Source: Hanleya hanleyi (Eukaryota > Mollusca > Polyplacophora > Lepidopleurida > Hanleyidae). From it: a DNA stretch of 64,000 bases. The DNA lies in assembly GCA_036873755.1 (NCBI GenBank), contig JAVTVY010018802.1, forward strand, positions 19,934 through 83,933, written 5' to 3'. Of this stretch, positions 26,901 to 35,916 are shown one piece after another (position 1 is the stretch's first letter; every line of letters begins with the position of its first letter). The notes under the pieces were generated by a model. The model made no database searches. It saw only the letters and a list, made by a program, of their open reading frames with translations, and was not told where the DNA came from. The translations under genes were made by a program, and so were the position numbers.

Positions 26901-29900
26901 GATAGTGATTATGGCTTGTCATATCTGATAACACTTACAGGGGTCGGAATATGAAACTTTTGATGACCTGCTATCTTTTCTTCAGAGAAAAATCGCAGGT
27001 TGCTATTTTTATAATGGACAGCTATTGATTAGTGTGCAAATTCTCTTTGTAGTGCTTTCATAGTGTGCAACATAAACTAAGGACGACTACACTTCTCAAT
27101 ATGCAAAACATTGTGCCAGTCGAAGTTCCAGGACTTCAAAGTTGATAGTTTGATGGTTTTATTGCGACATATTTGTTGTCAAAGCGGTCCTGTCAAAGCG
27201 CTCTCATGCTGTCGAGAAACTGAAGTTACAGAACTGAAAATGCAATCAGGAATCACGCAAGGGCCATAACTTGAGTAGTCTCCCCTGGCTTGGATAAGAA
27301 GACATTAACCTGCACAAGTCAAGTCCACATGTTTTTTTCTACTTTACTTTGTTTACTATGTTACTGAACTATGGTTTCAACTTGTGAACAATGAACAGAT
27401 ACTTTTATCCTTCAATGTATGGTCACAAACTGAGAAAAAATTATGGCTTCACCTGCTGTGTCAAAAGTTTTGCCTGCTTTTAGTCAATAGCAGGCTGCCA
27501 TCTCATACCCTGACTTAGGACAAAAACAGTCATAGATTCCAGTGCACATGAAATCTACTCTCTGGTGCCATGTAGATCATTATGCACAGTTTTTTGTCAG
27601 AATCAAGTGTTGAATGTTCATTACTGTATCTTCTCTTACCCTTGTTATACTGCTGGCTAAAGCAACCGACACAACAGTCTAGCGTCTATGAGTCTCCGGT
27701 TCATACTTCATGTAAGGATCACGAGACAATGCATACAATAGCCAAGTCTGAGGACAACAATGTGTCTAGATCCAGGATTTTTCAGTGCAACAAAGGCTGT
27801 GACAGTAGTTTCTTACATGGAGTATGTACCTGCTTCAGGTATAGGATGAATGGGTATACAGTTAACACTCACCGTTTCCAACTGACACACAAAGTTATGA
27901 CCGGCATCTGAGCAGAACTCCCTGGCCAAACTGCACAAGATCAAAGATGAAAACACTGTCAAGAGAGGTGCAGCATCTGTATCACTGCGGCTCATATGTA
28001 TGTTTTATCTATACCCTGAACCAATTCCTCGCTAAGTTCTGTCAAAGCTCACTGTATGTAATACATACATTGTACAGCTTGACAGGGTTACAAGGAAATA
28101 CGGTACTCAACATGTCAATTATAAATGCTTGATGAACTAAAATGTTAGAGGAGGAAGATTGATATAATGATAGTTTATACCATTTCAATTGTATCTTGAT
28201 GGAGTAGGACAGAACCTGTCCTGTAATTCGCCATTCCTTAGACAAGTTTAGATGGATTTCTGCGCACATCCATTTTCACAAGGAGGTCAATGCTGTGTGA
28301 TCATTCAGGGGTCGAAATGTTTTTTGAGAATTACTTGTCACTGTGACAGGTAACTATTTTTTTTACTTGTCACCCTGGTACTTCAGCTTGTCACTTCTAC
28401 TGAAACTTTTTTCACCATACTCTCATCATATATTCCAACCAGTCGCTCCATTTTCCAGGCATTGGAGAATTTGAACACACGTTTATGACAGCAATAAATT
28501 TGTCTCCTTCCTTTAGCTCTGCATTGCCAAGATGAATGTCCTTACTCCCTGATGTTAACTCAGTGGGCTCATTTCTGCCACCAGACTGTTCCACTATTAG
28601 GACGTTCAATTATGAGATTAAATTTACTTGAACGGTATTTTCTTAAGGATCATAACAGCAGGAGGGTTTTATCAACTTTTTTGTGGGTTACCCAGATTAA
28701 AAACTTGACTTTGAAAAATGAGTTTTGGGGAAATTTTAAAATTGAGTTTTACACCCCCCCCCCAAAAATGAGTTTTTATTCATGGGAAAATGCGCGTCAA
28801 ACACGCGCGAAAACTGAGTTATAGTGAATAAATATTGTGTTCTTCAAGAGATGAGTCGAGTTCCCAAATGAAAATGTTAAATTGTTCTGACAAATTATCA
28901 AGCAAAATCATTGTTGTTGTTGTTGCCTTCACTCGATCAACTCGCGAGTGTTAGACGTTAGCGCTTGTCAACTTGTCTGGAGCAAGTAAAATCGGCACAG
29001 ACAACGCAACGTTCACGTTAGCTGCCCGTGTTGACAACCACGATTTTCTTCCGATTGAAATACTCACTGACGAAGTTTTATTGAGCTCTTATTCTCCGAA
29101 ATAAAACGTAAGAATCAATCAGCTTGTCCTGGTTTCATTTTCGACTTGAAGTTGCCAGGCATGAATAGTCGATAGAAATATTGGCCGATTGCGCTAGATC
29201 GCGCCAGTCAATTCGTTTGCTTTATCCATTAGGTTTGCCTTTCAAGCGGATCGTGTGCAAATCTAGCGGGAGATTAATCCTGCATGGAGTTTGATATACC
29301 CGAGCTCTCGTGTTGTAATGGCAGCGGGATGAATGACGAAGTGAACAGAATGTCCGATACAAATAAAACGAAACTCAACAACTGTTTCCAGGAAGACAAT
29401 TCAGTCATGTTAGGGCCTGTATTAGCTCGTAATTCAGTATTTTTAGGACAGAATAGTTACTTGTCGCGGCGACAGGTGGAATTTTAATTTAGTTGTCACT
29501 TGAAAAAATGACTTGTCGGCGACAGGTAGACAGGCGTTATTTCGACCGCTGTCATTGAATTCATGGAAATTGATGTAGTTCAGGAACGTCACGAGTAACT
29601 TCCCAACACGAGGCTTCTCGCTAACATTACAAGGTCATCTATTGTGACATTCAAATGTGATGTTTTGAACCTGCGTGTTTGTTTCCAAAACGAGGTCAAA
29701 GCTGCTCCGCATGAAGGGCTGATCGAAATGGTCAATAGCTTTACTATCATGACGAATTCAGTGTCGGGCTGCTGTCATTTCTGTGGGTCAACTTCATAAA
29801 CATTACCACAGTCAGTATCATCAACATCAAATGACAAATACTAATTTTTCACTCATTCCAATGATCCATTAGTTTTCCTTTAATTTCCACCTTCAGTTGT

Positions 29901-31047
29901 GCCTTGGGTATTGTTTTTGTTGTGATTTATTATATTACAACAATGTATAGTCGGTGACAATTATAGCTCCATGTGAGCTACATGTACATGTAGTGTTTAT
30001 TGTTTTACCTCGTATGAAACAAGAGTTTAAATGTATAATTTAACATGTATCTTAATTACAGATTCATGATGACCATACCCTAATGCTGAAGAGAGTTCAT
30101 CTGTACATCCTATGGCTTCAAAAATCAGGTCATCTTTATGGCGTCTTTCTCCCGTGAACAATGCAGATGTGCCTGAAATGGAACAGTGGAGAAAATCTGA
30201 TCAACATTCCATCTGATGAATAATTTGACCATCATGGTCATCAGATTAAACAATCCAAGCATGGTCATCATTTTGTGTGAAAATGCAGAAATAAACACAT
30301 CATTATATCATGTAGATCTACTCAGTCACCAAATGGTGTACATATACATGTATGATAATTAAATGCTTCAGTTCTCATGACAATCTCCATAAATTATTTC
30401 TGTTACCTCTGTCTCCAGTTTTTGTGTAAATTTTTGGTTCCGCCTTAGCATGTCCTCGCTTCGCACTAGAAGAAAATGAAAACAAAATAGCAATTATAGT
30501 ACATGTGGTTATTTCTCATGTGATCAAATCGTAGCAATCTTTTACACACAGTGAGCCAAATCAATGTTCTCAACTCTCACATGCAAAATGTCTCAGAGAT
30601 CATGCTGGCATGCTTTACAGGCTTCCTGGTGCCTGTCTGGTGCCAGACCAGATTACATGTAGCTTCCCTGATGGGTAATCAAAGTGAATGCAATGATATC
30701 TCTGATATGATAAATCGGGGCTTGCTTTTCAACAGGAATCCAGAAATCGGATTCCCGTCAACACTCCAGCAAAATATATCACAGGAATCCAACAGATTCC
30801 CATAAAATCATTAATATAGCCATCTGTAAGGAAATCATAGATTTGGATTCCCGTAGAGTTGGAGAGTGACAATCTGTTTGGATTCCCATAAATTTTGATG
30901 AAAAACAAGGCCTGTAAATAAATTAAAAAAACAATTCTACGGAATAGCCAGAATTCAGTGCAGATTGAAAATGGCTCCCTTCTGTTTGGCATCCTCTCCC
31001 AGGTGCTTTGCGCTATGCTCCAGTTACCCCTGTAGGGGTCTCGCCAT
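14858..31047 (-). CDS. MMAB: Cob(I)alamin adenosyltransferase, spliced, 3' end missing
   Basis: MMAB transfers the adenosyl group of ATP to cob(I)alamin in mitochondria, making the cofactor of methylmalonyl-CoA mutase. Eight minus-strand exons were assembled by reading: 31028-31047 (tentative), 30407-30465, 30079-30172, 27873-27930, 25152-25224, 22204-22301, 20843-20907 and 14858-14917. Each junction has an AG acceptor and a GT donor, and all phases agree, giving 527 coding bases (175 codons plus two bases). Family motifs are in order: [10 protein letters not shown] (ATP-binding start), [43 protein letters not shown] (the arginine/glutamate motif mutated in human cblB disease), and KFLNR. The expected C-terminal exon (about 40 residues) was not found. 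The introns are full of repeats. MVK lies head to head on the other side. Confidence 0.93.
14998..17042. repeat. 24-bp minisatellite, about 85 copies
   Basis: The unit is close to ATTCGACCAATGTTCAGACC followed by ATAC (24 bp). The left third is diverged and carries a 150-bp higher-order unit (landmark CTACATGTAT at 15261, 15411 and 15561). The right part is nearly homogeneous. Because 24 and 150 are multiples of three and the unit lacks stops in several frames, long repetitive open frames appear on both strands, including one at 14963-16984. These are read as by-products. The array sits in the MMAB intron between exons 7 and 8, starting about 80 bp from the exon 8 acceptor. Confidence 0.95.
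17300..18130. repeat. Degenerate AAGGTCA-type dispersed repeat
   Basis: Phrases such as GTGTGGATTTGGAAAGG, GATATGACCTTGGAAA and AGGTCAAGGTCA recur at roughly 100-150-bp spacing, with a GGAC microsatellite near 18083-18100. The open frame at 17914-18465 runs through this repeat and is not thought to be a gene. Confidence 0.6.
18455..20755. repeat. 41-44-bp minisatellite array
   Basis: Units read roughly GATAATCATACAGGAACC followed by ATTCTGGACAAACATTCAGCATTCTG (44 bp) on the right side. On the left they are shorter 35-41-bp variants with AAATATGCACCATTCTAG. The most homogeneous part is about 19900-20720. A MITE interrupts the array at 19216-19428. The array lies in the same MMAB intron as the 24-bp minisatellite. 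Confidence 0.9.
19216..19428. mobile_element. MITE inside the minisatellite
   Basis: This 213-bp element begins CAGGCCTCAATTTAAGG and ends with its exact inverse complement. TACTGG repeats flank it at 19210-19215 and 19429-19434. No protein is encoded. Inner bases (TGGTAACCT and AACAGGTTA-like) continue the inverted symmetry imperfectly. The 6-bp duplication and CAG termini suggest a hAT-like family; this is inference. Confidence 0.85.
20843..20907 (-). CDS. MMAB: MMAB exon 7
   Basis: Sixty-five bases after a TTATTTTCAG acceptor encode the SGGK motif and CRRTER, the most diagnostic part of the adenosyltransferase. The donor is GTAAGG. The reading phase joins exon 6 at phase 0 and exon 8 after two codon bases. 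Confidence 0.95.
20911..22203. other. MMAB intron 6, no further feature
   Basis: AT-rich intron sequence. No repeat, exon or non-coding RNA was recognised. Confidence 0.5.
22204..22301 (-). CDS. MMAB: MMAB exon 6
   Basis: Ninety-eight bases between a TTGCTTCAG acceptor and a GTGAGT donor encode a peptide containing [10 protein letters not shown] and SNFILP. It aligns with the ELEQWIDKY and AFILP segments of human MMAB. Confidence 0.95.
22900..23470. repeat. GGTCAATG-rich tandem repeat
   Basis: A unit containing AAATTGGCAAAAACATGTC and ACCATGGAAATG recurs at about 23075, 23245 and 23398, with AGGTCAATGT motifs between. It is preceded by a GTGAGTGAGTGAGTGAGT stretch. It belongs to the dispersed AAGGTCA repeat family and lies in the MMAB intron between exons 5 and 6. 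Confidence 0.75.
24370..25145 (-). repeat. Tandem partial copies of MMAB exon 5 end plus donor
   Basis: At least five diverged copies follow exon 5 in the direction of transcription, centred near 25060, 24940, 24850, 24715 and 24430. The two nearest exon 5 keep the minus-strand stretch CCAGCTCAGCCAGAGATTCA or close variants, and the nearest keeps CACCTCAGTGAGT, the exon end with its splice donor. Copies are spaced about 105-140 bp and become less similar with distance. The first half of the exon and its acceptor were not recognised in them. SINE-tail sequence (about 24492-24575) interrupts the array near its far end. Confidence 0.8.
25152..25224 (-). CDS. MMAB: MMAB exon 5
   Basis: Seventy-three bases after a TCTGTTCCAG acceptor encode [15 protein letters not shown] and SSARDSHL, matching the IQCTLQDVGS region of the human enzyme. 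The donor is GTGAGT, and one codon base is left for exon 6. This exon is the source of the adjacent tandem array. Confidence 0.95.
25343..25851 (-). mobile_element. tRNA-derived SINE
   Basis: The minus strand begins with a tRNA-like head (GTGGTCTAGTGGTTTAGAGC, box A; GGGATCGATCC, box B) and ends with a CACTCACTCACT-type tail, GTGAGTGAGTG on the plus strand. Target duplications TCCCATACCAGT occur at 25331-25342 and 25852-25863. It resembles the SINE at 48553-48921 and the tail fragments at 22391, 24492 and 18695. Confidence 0.85.
25887..26881 (-). mobile_element. hAT-like DNA element carrying a zinc-finger ORF
   Basis: The termini CAGTGATGTAAGT and ACTTACATCACTG are perfect inverses, flanked by ATACAT at 25881-25886 and 26882-26887. 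CAGTG termini are typical of hAT elements, although most hATs duplicate 8 bp. The 995-bp length is too short for a transposase, so it is non-autonomous or a deletion derivative. It lies in the MMAB intron between exons 4 and 5. Confidence 0.85.
26043..26468 (-). CDS. Small zinc-finger protein of the hAT-like element
   Basis: This 141-residue frame lies wholly inside the transposable element. Its middle has [13 protein letters not shown], then C-x2-C followed by H and KH ([20 protein letters not shown], then HAKPAKH), the pattern of a BED- or ZMYM-like DNA-binding finger. Such fingers stand at the N-terminus of hAT transposases, so this may be the surviving first part of one, or a short accessory protein. 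No catalytic domain follows. The last 25 residues are not conserved-looking and may lie beyond a lost splice site or deletion point. The specific family is not recognised. Confidence 0.5.
   Translation of the reverse strand: MKIEVKIMSVLHRSADIDVNEVDKSIKNKFRWSWLEDKDCHGDHLSDYIRKLNLPGLAECTICNDRVRYGSSGKKSLQAHAKPAKHLSRRKNKLSNQTLPVLFTATKSIQESLNKFTEINFQNKFAYFRIRMRVYYETGFA
27873..27930 (-). CDS. MMAB: MMAB exon 4
   Basis: Fifty-eight bases between a CTTGTGCAG acceptor and a GTGAGT donor encode [13 protein letters not shown] and VCQLET. This corresponds to the region after DELSSAIG in the human enzyme. It starts with the third base of a glycine codon split from exon 3. Confidence 0.92.
28306..29551. 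mobile_element. DNA transposon with GGTCGAAAT inverted ends
   Basis: The left end CAGGGGTCGAAAT and the inverse of the right end CAGCGGTCGAAAT match in 12 of 13 bases. TCATT flanks both sides (28301-28305, 29552-29556). Just inside each end are ACTTGTC and GACAGGT runs in inverted order. The interior has a minus-strand frame (28412-28609, with [19 protein letters not shown]) and a plus-strand frame (29284-29487). Neither is recognised; they may be captured or truncated exons. No transposase was seen. Confidence 0.75.
30079..30172 (-). CDS. MMAB: MMAB exon 3
   Basis: Ninety-four bases after a CCATTTCAG acceptor encode [13 protein letters not shown] and [14 protein letters not shown]. These match the FTGERRPKDD and GTTDELSSAIG motifs of human MMAB. 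The donor is GTATGG. Confidence 0.96.
30407..30465 (-). CDS. MMAB: MMAB exon 2
   Basis: Fifty-nine bases after a TTTTCTTCTAG acceptor encode AKRGHAKAE followed by [11 protein letters not shown], the N-terminal ATP-binding motif of PduO-type adenosyltransferases. The donor is GTAACA. Confidence 0.95.
31028..31047 (-). CDS. MMAB: Possible MMAB exon 1
   Basis: An ATG at 31045-31047 opens MARPLQG and meets a GTAACT donor after 20 bases, leaving exactly the two codon bases needed by exon 2. An in-frame stop lies 14 codons upstream. The deduced leader (basic, no acidic residue for the first 16 residues) would be a short mitochondrial targeting peptide. The phase fit supports it, but the exon is tiny and another first exon is possible. 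Confidence 0.4.
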
Positions 31048-31796
31048 TTTTTGCAGGATTCTTGCAGAAACCAAGAACTGTTCTATCTAACTGTTTTACA
31101 TTAACGCAAAATGTATATTTATCTTGAAACACACTAAACAGTTATTCAATGCATTTCAAAACGCCAGTTTCACACAGTTTGAAGGCAGCTTTTTGACAAA
31201 TTACAGTAAAACTATATATGTTGCAGAAATATATATCGGTGAGTTGTGACTGATATCAATTCGCCCAGTTAGACGGTTGCCATATTTGTTTACTGTGGCA
31301 ATAGATGATCCCGGGTCAACTCTGGCACAGTTCGTGAGATCCTGATAGCGCTGAATGGAGAGGCCCGAAGCAGAACGTAAAGAATGCCTATAGAGCTTGC
31401 CTGTTTGGGTGAACATGTAGTGATGGGCGGTATACGAATTTTGAAGAAAAAAAAATTCTAAACAGTATAAATTATATACACCCCAATTAAGGGGTATCAG
31501 ACGAAATGGTCAGAATCACCCCCAATGGCTACATTTCTCGGACCTGCTGAAAATGAAACATTTAAAAACAATGTTGGTGTTTGTTATCAAATCAAACCTG
31601 CTATCACTTTAGTGCCAATATTCCTCCATTTGGAGATCTCCTGCAAAGAAATTATCTCCCCTGATCGTCTCGTCGATCGTCCGCTAGGTGGCGTGCTCTC
31701 CGCGCATGCCCTTCCTCTTTTTCCCATGCTGTGCAAGACCTGTTTTGTGTCAAGGCCGTGCAAAGAGGGGAGGATGGGTTGGGCAAATCAACGTTG

Positions 31797-31890
31797 ATAG
31801 CAGGTTTGATTTGATAACAAACACCAACATTGTTTTTAAATGTTTCATGTTTGTGTCTCAAATCTCAACCTGCTATCACTTTAGTGCCAG
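31797..31890. repeat. Internal complementary region of DIRS copy A
   Basis: Its inverse complement reads as the element's right terminus (...GATTTGAGACACAAAC) running through AT into the left terminus (GAAACATTTAAAAACAATG...). This is the hallmark that lets DIRS elements rebuild their ends through a circular intermediate. Confidence 0.8.
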
Positions 31891-32279
31891 ACTCCCAACA
31901 GAGGAGGTTGGGTAGCCGGTCTTGTGACTTGCTTTTTGGGTTGAGCGGAGCACGTCTTGTTCTGATTTTAAAATCTAGTATGCCTAGTAATATCCAGATA
32001 ATTCCCGTGTCGTATAGAGGCGTAGGGAGTTCAAGGAATTACAAGTAATACGGCGAGAGGTGGACTCTGTTCCTACCCTTTGCTCGTATACTTGGCTAGA
32101 TAATCAGATGCCATCGTGATGTCTTGAAGTCCCTTCGTCTCCGACATGGTCTGTCTTCTATGCTTGCGGAATTGTCGGGATCTTGCTTGCTTGAGCGGCG
32201 CCCCCCCTTTTTTGATAGGAGTAGTGGACTATGCACTGGGTTGTAGCAGTAGGTCCAGCATAGTCATCCTATCTATCTG

Positions 32280-33720
32280 TACAGACATGTCTGTAGATAG
32301 AAGCCAGCAGGAGTTGAATTGATCGTCCAAGCGCAGGTGTCAACAATATCGTTCAACGATAAGTTTTCCCCAAAGTGGCCCGGACGTCACACTGGCTCTA
32401 GTCTTGTGAGACGATGTCTCCATAAAGGAGGAGGAGCGTCGATGGCGAGTTGGTTAACCCAGTCGGCAGTCTTCTTCAACCCAAACGGTGATCATGAACT
32501 AGTGATGTCAGCCGATGGGTCTGTTTATAAGTGATGAGAGAAGAAGACAGCTGGAGCTCCTTGTCGGTTCTGTAAAGGAGTGCCACAGGGCTCTGACTGG
32601 ATATAAAAACCTATTCTCCTCCAGCAGGCCGACGAAATCTGTCAGTGCTGGAATCTGGTACAGTCTTTGGACGCCTGGTCCCTGACGTGTGGAATCGTTC
32701 TTGATGACGAAATCCGGGATCGGATGAAAAGATCTGGTTGACCAGTCTGTCATCCATGTCAGGGAACTGAGTTCCACTGCGTAAAGCTCTGATTGTGGAG
32801 TGAAGGCTGTCAGGGAGCTGTCTTGTAGGACAGGGCCTAGACTACAGTTGACTGTACTGGCTCGAGTGGTGGGCGCAAGAATGCCCTAGTACCACATCTA
32901 GGTCCCCTTGGGTGATAGTTGGCGTGTTCGGCGAGACTGTAAGGCGAAGACCATGGAAAGCCGAAATACTGGAATCTTGTCGATTCCGGAGGTCAACTTG
33001 ACAACCCTGGATGATGCTGAGTGATACCCCTGTGTACTGCTTGGCTGAGATTCCCTGTCCTGATACAGATGCAGGAGGAAAAACAGCTGTTGCTGGAACA
33101 GAAACAGTGTTGGCCACAGGTCCTCTACTATAGTACATTCTCCGGGCTTGATGCGACTGTACAGTAAATAGTAGCTTGCTGCTGTCATTGTCTGTACAAT
33201 TGGTCCTGGAGAAAAAACCCTGGTCTGCAAAGGAATTCTGGATCGTTAGCAGACGTGGGGGTTCGGCCGTTGCGGGTCCCGGTGCCTCCGTAGAAAAAGT
33301 GATCTTCCGGTTGTAGTACCCTGTAGGACTTGGAGGAAGCTGTCAGCGGTAACCCTGAAGTGATGTGAAACACATGGTGTTGTGACATGGTACTGCTGAT
33401 ACTGTGCTCCTAGGACCAGTGCTGATGTTTCTAGAAACAGTGACTGGGATCTTGCTCCCCCCCAAACTTGACGCAGCTGACGACCGTACTGAAACGTTCG
33501 TAATCAATGCTAATGTGTTGTGCAACCGCAACCGCAACCTCCAAGGGGGGATTGCCCTCTTAGCGCAGATATCCCTAAGGAAGATGATGCGTTGCTTGTC
33601 TGTCGTGGTATCCATGTGCCGACTATCTGTTGCTGGACTAATGGACCCCTCCAAGCTGTGAAGTCCGCATCGGTGAATGTGAACTTCTCTGTGCTCGGTT
33701 GAAACTGGATCCGGCATCGC
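32280..33720 (-). pseudogene. Degraded RNase H and tyrosine recombinase of DIRS copy A
   Basis: Broken frames on the minus strand keep landmarks. Around 33700-33600, FTFTDADFTAW followed by GTWIP and a RIIFL segment resembles the TDAS...GxW...HINxLEL start of a DIRS RNase H. Around 33200-32850 a stretch beginning near TLFLFQQQLFFLL and reaching a WDVVLGHSC-like stretch (with a shift) resembles the N-terminal part of a DIRS recombinase. Around 32450-32300, RHRLTR followed by TSGPLWGK and CAW-x-INST-x-x-GFYL resembles the HxxR...W...Y end. Several frame changes separate these, so no working enzyme is encoded. The assignment is by pattern and context and would need a profile search. Confidence 0.5.
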
Positions 33721-34983
33721 CACACTGGAAGGGGGTGAAGATGTTCCGGGACGAGCATCCTTAGATTGCTTGTTCTTGCCCTCAGGTACAGTTGTAGTTG
33801 AGAAACTGTAATGAGGAGTACCTGGAGCTAGCCAAAACTGTGCTAGCTCCCGGGTGAGTAGTACACTGTACTTCCATCCAACGGACCTCTGGGTAATGGC
33901 GTTGATGGTCTGGTTCCAGGTGCAGGTTCCATATGCCGGAAAACTGCTTGACGCTTGAATGTAGCCATTCTACATAATCCGTGGGGTCCCTGGAAACATC
34001 CCTGGACCGTCGTGATCATCGAGGAGAAACTCGAAAAACGCCCTCTGGAACGCCGAAAGTAAATGCAACCGGGAGTCGGAGTCCAACTCCTGTCGAATAT
34101 ACTCAGTAGGTGTCCGGCTCCGTCGCCTGGTCCGGTCTCTACTGTCATCCTGCTAGATGCTGGAGTCCCAAGTCTGTTCCGGAGTCCGAATTTGCATTCC
34201 GGATTAGAGATGACTTGATCCCCGTGTCCTATTCCAGTGTCCGGGTCCGTGTTGACTTGGACTTGGAAGGAACCTCAGTCTGAAACTAGGCTTGCCCACT
34301 GTAGACTGGATGTCTCGCTCCCAAAGAAACGGGTTAAGTCGAGCCCGACTAACCGTTTTCTCCGAGATTAGATTCCCTTGATCACGATCTCGGGTGTAGA
34401 TGGAGTCCGAGATTATCCGATGAAGAGTAGGATCCGGCTCTAGAAGACTGAGGATGATCGTCAGATGAAGTGTCGGGACTTGGAGTAGACCTCACGTAAG
34501 GACTGACTTCTTCGACGAAAACTTGACACAGAGTGACGCTGATCTTCTATATCATCAGGGTCGGCCGTCTACAATCAGGTGAGTAAAGACTCGAAGCTTG
34601 GGAAGGATGAAAGGATGACTAGTGGTTTGAAGGTGAGGCTGAGAACCATCAATTCCGACTAACGAGGTTGCCCCTGCCCCGGTCGGAAGATTCCCTCTTT
34701 ACCTTGGAACTGTCCTTTCTTGTAAGGGCGAACACTACTCTGAGCATCTAGCTTGGGTTGCCCGAGTTCTGACAGGAAAACCGTCCGTGGCGACCTCCTC
34801 TGTTAGAATTTGCCTTTACCTTGTCTTTACCGGAAAGGCGTTGTGTCAGTGCCCCGATCATCCGTGATGTCTTTGTCATCATTGACGATGGCCATGGCAG
34901 TCGGAAATAGCTCTGTCGAGTGGGTAACTTGACGCCAGTAGTTGTTGAGGTAGCTCTGTGTTGACGGAGTCCAAACCCTGACG

Positions 34984-35916
34984 TCAATCGGTATATGAAG
35001 TAACACTATGTTGGGTTACCATCATGTTCTGTACCACACAAACTTGTCTTGCTTGAAGTCCAACTGTCGGTGCCTTGGTACATCCCAGAAGTGCGTCTAA
35101 AACCCGGTCCAACTTCGGAGACTTGAAAGGTAAATGATCGCCATACAGGACGAAGGTCTTGTAAGGTCGGTCCGGCGAAGGAACCACTGCCACGGTAGGG
35201 AGCTGTGTTGCCGGAAGATGACTGTATTTCTTGACCAGGCTTGCCTTAGCAGGTACTCCAGAAGTAGAAGCCTGGTCTTTGGATCCAGATCCGGAAAGGC
35301 GATCCACGGGTCCCTGTTCATCTCTGGGCTTCCGTTTATCCCGATGCTCCGGACTACGGTGATGGTCGATAGATGTCCGTTCCTCGCCGTCCGTGTGCCG
35401 TGCGTGTTGACGGGAACCCGGGGAACGGCTTCTATCTCGTCGGGTGTAAGGTCGCTCTGGAGTACGGTCTCTATGGTAATAACTCCGGTAGTTTGGACTA
35501 GGTGAAGGGCTCCGACGTCTAGGACGGTCTCTCTCCCGATGACGGCGTTCAGGATAGAAATCTCGGCATTGTAACGGTGTACGACTCCGTCTACGAGATC
35601 TGCTTGCCGTTGTATCGGGTTGCGGTTCCGTTGTACGGGTCCGAGTTGTATCAGAGGCCGGCTCACGGCGCTCTGGATGAGTCCGTTCCTCATAGGTCCG
35701 TGTCTTCTTAGATGTGGACTCCCGGTAATCTGGATAAGTCCGTTCTCCACGAGTCCGTGACCTCTCAGATGTAGACTCTCGGCGTACTGGATAGGTCCGT
35801 GTCGTCTCCCGCTCCTGGGTACGGCTCTGAACTGTAGCTCCGTCCCGAGGTGCTCTGGTGTTGAAGTCCCGGCGCTCTGAATAGGGCCGTGACTTCTCGG
35901 AATCCCGGTGCTCCAA
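34984..35916 (-). CDS. RS-rich Gag-like protein of DIRS copy A
   Basis: This 310-residue frame is dominated by arginine-serine and RxxS/T repeats such as RSRRRSRTPLQ and RRSPSPSPNYRS. The last 100 residues are non-repetitive (PTVAVVPSP, LDRVLDALLG, NMMVTQHSVTSYTD). The same C-terminal pattern occurs in copy B, and the position upstream of the RNase H and recombinase remnants marks it as Gag. Upstream in-phase or near-phase RS pieces (36411-36656, 36753-37121) suggest that the original protein was longer and is now broken. The RS composition mimics host splicing factors, but it sits in a transposon and is not a host SR protein. A second long frame overlaps it (35097-35954) as a by-product of composition. 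Confidence 0.55.
   Translation of the reverse strand: MEHRDSEKSRPYSERRDFNTRAPRDGATVQSRTQERETTRTYPVRRESTSERSRTRGERTYPDYRESTSKKTRTYEERTHPERREPASDTTRTRTTEPQPDTTASRSRRRSRTPLQCRDFYPERRHRERDRPRRRSPSPSPNYRSYYHRDRTPERPYTRRDRSRSPGSRQHARHTDGEERTSIDHHRSPEHRDKRKPRDEQGPVDRLSGSGSKDQASTSGVPAKASLVKKYSHLPATQLPTVAVVPSPDRPYKTFVLYGDHLPFKSPKLDRVLDALLGCTKAPTVGLQARQVCVVQNMMVTQHSVTSYTD

Noticed and set aside
30960..31080. Plus-strand frame starting [12 protein letters not shown], resembling a targeting peptide
   Set aside because: It lies antisense to the MMAB exon 1 candidate, has no donor in a useful phase and ends quickly.
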